Under the pieces are notes generated by a model that was not told the DNA's origin, did no database searches, and worked only from the letters and a program-made list of their open reading frames with translations. Made by a program: the position numbers and the translations under genes. A stretch of 64,000 nt of DNA from Lentzea jiangxiensis (lineage in GTDB: Bacteria; Actinomycetota; Actinomycetes; Mycobacteriales; Pseudonocardiaceae), in NCBI RefSeq assembly GCF_900104175.1, contig NZ_FNIX01000004.1:372001-436000 (forward strand), written 5' to 3'. Positions 7,973 to 17,115 of the stretch are shown here, piece by piece. Numbering within the stretch: the first letter of the stretch is position 1; each line of letters starts with the position of its first letter.

Positions 7973-10006
7973 TCAGACCGCGGCTTCGGGGACCGCGCGC
8001 TTGCGGGTCGCGAGCAGCGGCACGACGGCGGAACGGACCCGGTCGGCCACCTCGTCGGCGTCGCCGTCGGCCTCGACCACGACGTAGCGGTCCGGGTCGG
8101 AGGCGGCCATCTCGCTCAGCAGCCGCTGGACGCGCCAGTGGTGCTCCGGGCCGAGCCTCTTGCCGTCGGAGACCGGGCGGTCCAGCAGGATCGTCAGGTC
8201 GGGGCGCAGGCGGCCCGTCGCCCAGTCCACCAGGCCTTCGAGCTCCTGGTGCTCCAGCGAGCTCGTGGCGGTGAAGTGGGCCAGCGGCGAGTCGACGTAG
8301 CGCTCCATCACGACGACGGAGCCTTCTTCCAACGCCGGGCGCACCTGCCGTTCGACGACATCGGCGCGGACGGCGGCGGCTACGAGCGCTTGGGCTCGCA
8401 CGCCTGCCAGCTCCGCGGAGGACAGCATCGTGCGCAGGCGGCGTTCGTCGTGTTCGGGGTCGGCGGCCAGCAGGACGTCGAGGCCCTCGGCGCGCAACAC
8501 GGCGGCCAGGCGGCGGGCCTGCACCGACGTGTCCTCGCGGGTGTCGCCCTCGACGGCGATCAGCAGGCCCTTGGTGTGCCGGCGGCCGCGGATGGCCGCG
8601 AACAGCGACGACAGCACCCGCTCCTCGCGGCGGTCGTCCATCTGCCGGTACGCGACGAGACCCAGCACGATGGCGATCACGGCACCGCCGAGCATCACCG
8701 GACGGCTCGCGTCGACCTCCATCGGGTGGCCGAACACGCTGATCTGCCGCTTCTGCAGCAACGTGAGCAGCAGCGGCGCGCCGCCCGACGCACCGAACAG
8801 CACGACCTTCAGCAACGTCTGGATCAGCGCGACCGTGCGGCCGCGCATGTCGTCCTGCACCTGCGAGCCCACGATCGTGAGGCCCGTCAGGAACGCAACG
8901 CCCGCGCACGCGCCGACCAGCGCCACCGTCAGCAGCGCGATCCACAGGTGCGGAGCCAGCGCGACCAGCGCGAGCGAGATGCCGGCGAGCACGATCGTGA
9001 CGCCGAACAGGCGGTTGTAGGCGAGGCGCTGGGCCAGCCGCGGTGCCGTCGCCATGCCGACCGCGAGTCCGAGGAACACGGCCACGAACAGCAGCCCGAA
9101 CGTCGAGGCGCCGCCGAGCAGCGACAACGCGTACAGCTTGGCCGTGCCGATCACGGCACCGGCCGCGGCGAACGCGCCGATCATGCCGATGAGCAGGCCG
9201 CGGACCAGTGGCGTCTTGCCGGCGAACTTCAGGCCTTCGCGGAACATCGCGATGAACCCGGGCTTGTCCTCGTCCTTCCTGCGGTTCGCCGAGATGCGGC
9301 CGGACAGCTCCGGCAGGCGGGTCGCGACCAGGACCGCCGAGGTGAAGTACAGCAGGCCGTTGATCACCACCGCGATCGTCGCGACGGTGAACTCCAGGTT
9401 CCCGCCCTGCAGGTTCAGGTAGCCGGGGATGCCCGAGATCAGCGAGTACAGGCCGAAGCCGCTGATCGTGGAGATGCCGTAGGTCATCACCAGGCCGAGC
9501 TGGTTCGCCGACTCCACCTGGTCCGGGCGGCGCAGCAGGTTCGGCACCGCCGACTCCTTGGCCGGGATCCACAGCATCGCGCAGCAGCCGACCAGGAAGT
9601 TCGCGACGAAGAGCCAGATCGGCGAGCCGACCAGCGCGATCGAGATGAACAGCGAGCCGCGCAGGACGTCGCAGACCACCATGACCTTGCGGCGGTCGAA
9701 CTTGTCCGCGAGCACGCCGCCGATGGGCGCGAAGAGGATACCGGGCAGCAGCTGGGTGAGCACGACCAGCGGCAGCGCGAACGACTGCCACTCGTAGCTC
9801 TTCATCATCGTGGAGACCAGACCGGTCAACGCGAGCAGTGACAGCCAGTCACCAACACTGCACAAATAGGTGACGAGCCACAGTCGCCGGAACGGGCGAA
9901 TGGCGAGCACCGATCGAAGCCGGTGGACCGTGGACACGCTGGACTGGGCCTGCCCTGCCTGGCCTGCCTCGGTCACCGGTGTGTCCGCGTCCTGAATTTC
10001 AGTCAC
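7973..10006 (-). CDS. MFS transporter fused to a degenerate thymidylate-kinase-like domain
   Basis: A 677-aa fusion. Residues about 28-455 form a 12-helix major facilitator domain with the loop motif GGVLADKFDRRK. Residues about 478-665 align by motif to dTMP kinase (VEGDTREDTSVQARRL, VMERYVDSPLAHF, RPDLTILLDRP). In this copy the P-loop is lost (EGDTREDTS instead of the EG..GAGKST pattern), DRY is ERY, and the arginine-rich lid is reduced, so kinase activity is doubtful. The fusion architecture is known in actinobacteria, where tmk is annotated with an MFS part. GTG start. It lies immediately upstream of holB, as tmk does in many bacteria. The transported substrate is unknown. Confidence 0.85.
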   Translation of the reverse strand: MTEIQDADTPVTEAGQAGQAQSSVSTVHRLRSVLAIRPFRRLWLVTYLCSVGDWLSLLALTGLVSTMMKSYEWQSFALPLVVLTQLLPGILFAPIGGVLADKFDRRKVMVVCDVLRGSLFISIALVGSPIWLFVANFLVGCCAMLWIPAKESAVPNLLRRPDQVESANQLGLVMTYGISTISGFGLYSLISGIPGYLNLQGGNLEFTVATIAVVINGLLYFTSAVLVATRLPELSGRISANRRKDEDKPGFIAMFREGLKFAGKTPLVRGLLIGMIGAFAAAGAVIGTAKLYALSLLGGASTFGLLFVAVFLGLAVGMATAPRLAQRLAYNRLFGVTIVLAGISLALVALAPHLWIALLTVALVGACAGVAFLTGLTIVGSQVQDDMRGRTVALIQTLLKVVLFGASGGAPLLLTLLQKRQISVFGHPMEVDASRPVMLGGAVIAIVLGLVAYRQMDDRREERVLSSLFAAIRGRRHTKGLLIAVEGDTREDTSVQARRLAAVLRAEGLDVLLAADPEHDERRLRTMLSSAELAGVRAQALVAAAVRADVVERQVRPALEEGSVVVMERYVDSPLAHFTATSSLEHQELEGLVDWATGRLRPDLTILLDRPVSDGKRLGPEHHWRVQRLLSEMAASDPDRYVVVEADGDADEVADRVRSAVVPLLATRKRAVPEAAV

Positions 10007-10078
10007 CCCTAATCGCCCACTCCCGTGCGATCAGCGTAACCGGATGTGGTGAGTCAGGATGCCGGACTCACAGCACTA

Positions 10079-10501
10079 CTAGCTGAAGATCGCTCCGAGG
10101 ACGCCGAGCAGGACGAGCACGAAGAACCCGATCACGACCAGGCAGCCGAGGAACGTGGCCACGCCGCTGGCCTGCTGAGTGGGCTGCTGTTGGTGCGGCG
10201 CAGGTGTTTGCGCCGCCTGGAGGTACTGCTGGGGCACGAACTGCTGCTGCTGTTCCCGCGGCTGCGGACGCGGGGCGCGCGGCCGGCGCTGTTCCTGCCG
10301 CATCTGGGCGTGCAGGGCCTCCCGCACCGCCTCGGCGGGCGCGGGAGGTGTCGGCACCACCACACGTGAGCTGGGAGACGTCCACTGCGGAGCGACCCGG
10401 CCGCCCGCCGTCACGAGCCCGGCCAGCGGGTCGGGGAACAGCCGGGGAGGCGGCGGGGCCTGCGTCCCGTCGGGACCGAAGTCGGAACTCGGCACCGCCA
10501 C
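10079..10501 (-). CDS. Proline/glutamine-rich single-pass membrane protein
   Basis: A 140-aa protein with no recognised domain. Residues about 1-60 are proline-rich; 68-110 are rich in Arg, Pro and Gln, with runs of Q; residues about 113-138 are a strongly hydrophobic C-terminal helix (FLGCLVVIGFFVLVLLGVLG). This is a C-tail-anchored topology with a cytoplasmic low-complexity domain. The GTG start lies 10 nt after the topA stop, so it is probably co-transcribed with topA. Its role is unknown. Confidence 0.6.
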   Translation of the reverse strand: MAVPSSDFGPDGTQAPPPPRLFPDPLAGLVTAGGRVAPQWTSPSSRVVVPTPPAPAEAVREALHAQMRQEQRRPRAPRPQPREQQQQFVPQQYLQAAQTPAPHQQQPTQQASGVATFLGCLVVIGFFVLVLLGVLGAIFS

Positions 10502-10511
10502 CTCCGTCAGC

Positions 10512-13274
<2,763 letters not shown>

Positions 13275-13415
13275 TCGCCGTCCCGCTCTCTTCCAAACCC
13301 GGTTCCCAGGCCCGCCAGTGTTGCCCAGCGCCGGCCGAAAAGCACACCATCCGTCGTGTGTCCGCGACGCCTGTACGACGTGACAGAGTGACACAACCTT
13401 GCCGGACCGCCCGCC

Positions 13416-13988
13416 TCAGGCCGCCGGCCAGGTGCTCATCGCCACTCCCTGCGGAGGGCTTCCGACCAGCTCAGCGAGCCGCGCCAGCCGTCGCCGGCCG
13501 GTCACCCGCAACGCGGGTGCCCCTACCAGGGTGCACGGAAGTCCGGACGCGAGCAGCGCATTTTGCAACGGTAGGTGTGTCTGGGGTGCGTTGGGGTCCA
13601 AACCGAGCAGGTAGGCGGATTCCACCCAGCAGCCCGCGGCGAGCGCCCAGACGCGGAGCACCGCGCCGTTGAGCTCGAAGTCGGCGGGCACCTGCTTGAC
13701 GGAGCCGTCCAGCCAGCGGGCGGCCAGTCCGGTGAGGTCGGTGCGGAACGGGGTGCGGACGAACCGCGTGCCCTCCTCGTTGACGCACAGCTCCGTGGTG
13801 ACGTCGCGCTCGGCGCACGCCTGCTTGAGCGGCCCGTGGCGCCACTCGTCGCGCAGCTCCACGTACACGCGGGCCGCCGTGCCGCGCGCGAAGCTGACGG
13901 CCTGCCCCGGCCCGCAGAGGAAGCCGGCGAGGTCCGCCTTGGCCGGGGTGCGTGCCTCGGCCGAGAAGAAGGACAGCTGCCCAACCAC
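13416..13988 (-). CDS. Conserved protein next to topA (Rv3647c position)
   Basis: A 190-aa soluble protein with no named domain that I recognise. It sits directly upstream of topA on the same strand, exactly where M. tuberculosis carries the similarly sized Rv3647c. The sequence shows mixed alpha/beta character (AVSFARGTAARVYVELRDEW, LARLAELVGSPP at the C-terminus) and Cys25, Cys58, Cys68 without zinc spacing. The GTG start appears leaderless: TACCCT ends 7 nt upstream of it. A near-perfect LexA-type site overlaps this promoter, suggesting DNA-damage induction. Genetic context (topA, helicase nearby) fits a DNA-metabolism role, which is inference. Confidence 0.75.
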   Translation of the reverse strand: MVGQLSFFSAEARTPAKADLAGFLCGPGQAVSFARGTAARVYVELRDEWRHGPLKQACAERDVTTELCVNEEGTRFVRTPFRTDLTGLAARWLDGSVKQVPADFELNGAVLRVWALAAGCWVESAYLLGLDPNAPQTHLPLQNALLASGLPCTLVGAPALRVTGRRRLARLAELVGSPPQGVAMSTWPAA

Positions 13989-13999
13989 GGCCCACAGGG

Positions 14000-14015
14000 T
14001 AGAACAGACGTTCGA
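14000..14015 (-). promoter_or_regulatory. Candidate LexA (SOS) box
   Basis: The 16-mer TAGAACAGACGTTCGA matches the actinobacterial SOS consensus TCGAAC-N4-GTTCGA at 11 of 12 defined positions. On the minus strand it overlaps the first base pairs of the -10 element TACCCT (13996-14001) and lies in the spacer to a weak -35 TGGTCA (14019-14024), the classic position for repression. Confidence 0.55.
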
Positions 14016-14056
14016 CTGTGACCAGTGGTGCGCTTGGGACTACGCCGGTCGAGCGA

Positions 14057-14605
14057 TCACCGCTGCCCGGAGTCCTTCAGCTCGCCGCACGGTGCGGATT
14101 TGCTCACCGCCGCCGAGTACTTGGGCGACTTCTCCAACGTGTCGAAGGTCGCCCGCAGCTCTTCCGGACTGCTGACCTGGGAGGTGTCCGCGAGCACCTT
14201 CTCGGCGCCTTCCCAGAACCGCGCGTCCGGCTCCAGGGCCGTCACCGGCGCTTTCGCCGCCTCGTAGGACCGCGCCGACTCGCTGAAGTACTTCGTCAGC
14301 CGTTCGTGGACGGCCTTCAGCTCGTCCGAGGGCGGCCCGAGCTCGCCGAGCCGCTTCTCGGCCGCGGCGAGCGCGGTGGCGTTCTCGGTGATGAGCTCCA
14401 GGTAGGCCGCCTTGACCGCCGCCGGGTCGGCCGGGTCCTGCGCCTGCAGCTCCCTGCCCGCCCTGATGCCGGGCAGCAGGCCGCCGCAGAAGGTGTCGAC
14501 CCACCGGCCCTGGGCCTCGGTGAGCGGCTTGTCCTCGTCGGAACCGCAGGCGCCGGTCAGCACGGCTGTGCCGACCAGCGCGGCTGCGATCAGGCGCGTC
14601 CTCAT
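14057..14605 (-). CDS. Small lipoprotein, paralog 5 of the array
   Basis: A 182-aa lipoprotein. The signal peptide ends in the lipobox LTGAC (Cys20), and the short mature linker is acidic. Like its four upstream paralogs, the body is a helical domain with one Cys shortly after the linker (WVDTFCGG) and one close to the C-terminus (SAPCGEL), which could form a disulfide outside the cell. It begins 5 nt downstream of the stop of the broken paralog. No enzymatic motif is present and the family is not recognised; the likely place is the outer face of the cytoplasmic membrane. Confidence 0.8.
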   Translation of the reverse strand: MRTRLIAAALVGTAVLTGACGSDEDKPLTEAQGRWVDTFCGGLLPGIRAGRELQAQDPADPAAVKAAYLELITENATALAAAEKRLGELGPPSDELKAVHERLTKYFSESARSYEAAKAPVTALEPDARFWEGAEKVLADTSQVSSPEELRATFDTLEKSPKYSAAVSKSAPCGELKDSGQR

Positions 14606-14610
14606 GAGGC

Positions 14611-15197
14611 CTATTTTGCTCGGGCCAGGCCCTGCCAGTTCGAGCACACCTCGTTCGCGCGGAACGCCTCGGCGTACTTCGGGGTGGTCGCGATCTGCTC
14701 GAACAACGCGGTGACCTGTTCGCCCGCGTTGCCCATCTCCACGGCGACGGACTGTTCGTAGCGCTCCAGGAACGCGCCGTCCGCCGGGAGGGCCGCCAGC
14801 CGCGCGGCCACCCGGCCGAAGCCGTCCGCGTCGGTGTTCAGCTCCCGGACCAGCCTGTCCTGCAGGCTCTGCACGTCGGAGCCCAGGGCACCCAGCCCCT
14901 GGATGTCGGTCGCGATCTTGCGGTGCGTCGTCGACGCCAGCGAGACCCACCGCACCACGGCGTCCTTGGCCGCGGCCGGACCGGCTCCGGCGATGCCCCG
15001 CAGCTCGCGCGACGCGGCCGCGGAGACGCCCATCGGACCGCAGTAGGCCTCGAACCACGCCTTCAGTCGGCGCCGGGAACGTCCGGCGTCGTCGTGGTCG
15101 CGGGTGCTGCCTGCTGGACCGGGGCGGGCGGCGACGTGCCGCAGGAAGCGAGGGCGGCCGTGCTCAGCACGGCCGCCACCAGCGAGAACGGTCTCAC
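14611..15197 (-). pseudogene. Small lipoprotein, paralog 4 of the array, frameshifted
   Basis: The GTG at 15197 overlaps the upstream gene's stop (GTGA) and starts a good lipoprotein signal (lipobox LASC, Cys19) and a Pro/Thr-rich linker, but the frame stops after 44 residues at 15063. The rest of the expected protein continues in another frame down to 14611, beginning LKAWFEAYCGPM, which aligns with the paralogs' (V)xWxxxxCG block, and ending NEVCSNW, equivalent to their C-terminal Cys block. One extra C in the sequence GACTGAAG (giving GACCTGAAG) would join the two parts as PGADLKAWFEAYCG. It is either a real one-base deletion or a sequencing error. Confidence 0.75.
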
Positions 15198-15805
15198 TGA
15201 CCGATGATCTTCCCGAGCTTGGTGCGCATCTCGGTGCACTCCGGCGCGTTCTTGACGGCGTCCTTGAGCTTCGGGTCGGCGTCGAGCTTCTTGATCTGGT
15301 CCGAGAGCTTCGACGGGTCCGCGGAGTCGCCACCGATCTTCTCGACCTGGGCCATGAAGTCGGGCGCGTTGGCGTCGATCTTGCTGATCTGCTCGCGGAC
15401 GGTCACGTACTCCTTGGAGCCTTCGCCGAACATCTTGACCAGCTCGTCGTGCATGGCCTGGTGCTCCGGGCCGGGCGCTCCGACGTCCTTGAGCTTCTTC
15501 TCCGTGTCGGCCATGGCCTTGCCGCCGGTGTCGAGCAGCTTGAGCATGCCCTCCTTGATCGCCGGCGGGTTCTCGGCGTTGGCGGCGACGACGGTGATGA
15601 GCTCGACCGCGCCCGTCAGCACCGGCGTGGTGCCGCTGCAGAACGCGCCGGCCCACTTGACCGGGTCGGCGGCCGACTGGGTCGTCGTCGTGGTGGTCGC
15701 GGGCGCGCTGCTGCCCTGCGACGCCGGAGCCGCGCCGCCACCGCACCCGGTGACGACCAGGGCGACGCCCGCGCAGGCGGTGACGAGCGACAAACGTGCG
15801 TTCAT
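15194..15805 (-). CDS. Small lipoprotein, paralog 3 of the array
   Basis: A 203-aa lipoprotein with lipobox VVTGC (Cys21), a Gly/Ser/Thr-rich linker that includes a run of six threonines, and the array's helical domain with the conserved Cys pair (WAGAFCSG near residue 55 and APECTEM near 190). The body is rich in Lys/Glu/Asp helices, suggesting a helical bundle. It overlaps the next paralog by 4 nt. A hairpin terminator lies only about 20 nt upstream of its ATG, so expression requires read-through or a promoter within that region. Confidence 0.82.
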   Translation of the reverse strand: MNARLSLVTACAGVALVVTGCGGGAAPASQGSSAPATTTTTTQSAADPVKWAGAFCSGTTPVLTGAVELITVVAANAENPPAIKEGMLKLLDTGGKAMADTEKKLKDVGAPGPEHQAMHDELVKMFGEGSKEYVTVREQISKIDANAPDFMAQVEKIGGDSADPSKLSDQIKKLDADPKLKDAVKNAPECTEMRTKLGKIIGQ

Positions 15806-15821
15806 GGTGGAAAACCCCCAG

Positions 15822-15870
15822 AAAAAGCTGATCGGACGCCGAACAGTACACGTTCGGGCGATCCGATCAG
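15822..15870 (-). terminator. Intrinsic terminator/attenuator between lipoprotein paralogs 2 and 3
   Basis: On the minus strand the arms CTGATCGGA (15862-15870 as its complement) and its partner at 15828-15836, extended by GC and GAAC/GTTC pairs, form a long hairpin followed directly by a U-tract (complement of AAAAA, 15822-15826). This is the only hairpin in the window with a clear U-run. The next ATG is 17 nt further on. Confidence 0.75.
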
Positions 15871-15886
15871 CCGGGGTTTCCGCTTG

Positions 15887-16447
15887 TCAGGGGGTGGGCG
15901 GGGAGGCCTGCAGGCCCTTGCAGCCGGGAGCCTTCCGCGCGGCCGTGGCGAGGCCCGTCTCGTCGAACTTCCTCTGCACGCCGGCACCCGCCTTCTCGAG
16001 CTCACCGGCCTTCGAGGCCATCTCGGTGAAGGCGGTCACGGCCTGGGTCTCGTCGGTGGCCGAGTCGAGCTTCGACTTCGTGTCCGCGAGCAGGACCTTG
16101 ATCTGGCCCATGCCCTCCTGGGCGGCGGTCGCCAGCTCCTTCGACCTCGGATGCGGGCCGTTCTCCAGCCCCTTGAGGTCCGAGATCGACCTGTCGACCG
16201 CGGCGACCTTCGTGCCGAGCCACTCCGACATGCCCGTCTTGAGCTTCGACGGGTCGCTCATGTCGATCGGGGGCTCGTCGGACAGGGACTTCACGGTGCC
16301 GTCGACGGCACCGCAGACCTTGTCCATCCACGCGACCACGTCCGCCTCGCTGGCGGTCGGTGCGGAAGACGTGGACGAACCTCCGGTGCTGCACGCGGTG
16401 ACCGCGAGCAGGCAGCCGGTGAGAAGTGCGATGACTCTGCGACGCAT
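15887..16447 (-). CDS. Small lipoprotein, paralog 2 of the array
   Basis: A 186-aa lipoprotein with a basic N-terminus (MRRR), lipobox AVTAC (Cys19), a Ser/Thr/Gly linker and a predicted all-helical body. It is the closest relative of paralog 1: both have W/Y-MDKVCGA after the linker, and its last block reads KAPGCKG. The gap to the preceding paralog's stop is only 29 nt, so both are probably in one transcript that ends at the downstream hairpin. No known domain. Confidence 0.82.
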   Translation of the reverse strand: MRRRVIALLTGCLLAVTACSTGGSSTSSAPTASEADVVAWMDKVCGAVDGTVKSLSDEPPIDMSDPSKLKTGMSEWLGTKVAAVDRSISDLKGLENGPHPRSKELATAAQEGMGQIKVLLADTKSKLDSATDETQAVTAFTEMASKAGELEKAGAGVQRKFDETGLATAARKAPGCKGLQASPPTP

Positions 16448-16476
16448 GGGGCGGAAGTTACTCCGAACGGCCTTGC

Positions 16477-17049
16477 TCAACTCGTCGGCGTGAGGTTGAG
16501 GCGCTGCATCTCCTGGCACTTCGGCGCCGTCTGCGTGGCCTTCTGCAGCTCGGGGACGCCCTGGAGGTCGCGCAGCGGGTCGGCGAGCTCGGAGAGCTTG
16601 GCGATGGCCTCTCCCGCGGCCTGGAGGCCTCCGGTGGCGTTGTTGGCGTCGGCCTGCTCGACCTTGGTCTTGGCGTCGGTGAAGACGGCGCCGAGCGAGG
16701 TGAAGGTCTCCGACATCTTGGTGACGGCCTCGTCGCCGCCCGCGACGGGCGACGGGCCGACGTTCTTCAGGCCCTCCGCGGACTTGGTGAAGGCGTCGGC
16801 GAGCTGGCCCATGTAGGCGGCCATCTCGGCCTTGAGCTTGGCGGAGTCGCCGCCGTCGAGCTTGGGGGCGGTCTTCTCCACCTTGGCGAACTCGGACGCG
16901 GCGCCGCAGACCTTGTCCATGTAGGCGACTGTCTCGGGGCTGACCGCGCCGCTGGTGGGCGTCGTTGTGGTGCCGGAGTTGCCGCCGTTGGTGCACCCGG
17001 CCAGCGCGAGGGCGGCAACAGCGGCAGTGGCGACGAGGCTGCGCCTCAT
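16477..17049 (-). CDS. Small lipoprotein, paralog 1 of the array
   Basis: The first gene of the array in transcription order, 190 aa, with a GAGGAG ribosome site before ATG 17049. Lipobox ALAGC (Cys19), a Thr-rich linker, YMDKVCGA near residue 50 and KCQEMQRL near the C-terminus. The predicted secondary structure is helical throughout, with many Lys-Ala/Glu repeats. Its upstream neighbour is the H+-pyrophosphatase gene, which ends 67 nt away in the same direction, so co-transcription is possible. Function unknown. Confidence 0.82.
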   Translation of the reverse strand: MRRSLVATAAVAALALAGCTNGGNSGTTTTPTSGAVSPETVAYMDKVCGAASEFAKVEKTAPKLDGGDSAKLKAEMAAYMGQLADAFTKSAEGLKNVGPSPVAGGDEAVTKMSETFTSLGAVFTDAKTKVEQADANNATGGLQAAGEAIAKLSELADPLRDLQGVPELQKATQTAPKCQEMQRLNLTPTS

Positions 17050-17115
17050 GTCGTGACTCCTCGGTCGGGGTACGTCGGGGAATACCCGAACGTACCCCGG
17101 CCGGGGGTGATGGGC

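Noticed and set aside
6753..9791. A continuous 1012-codon frame that joins the delta' gene to upstream sequence
   Set aside because: Its N-terminal 600 residues are arginine/glycine-rich antisense-like translation of the MFS-kinase gene; the true delta' start is ATG 7949 with the family N-terminus.
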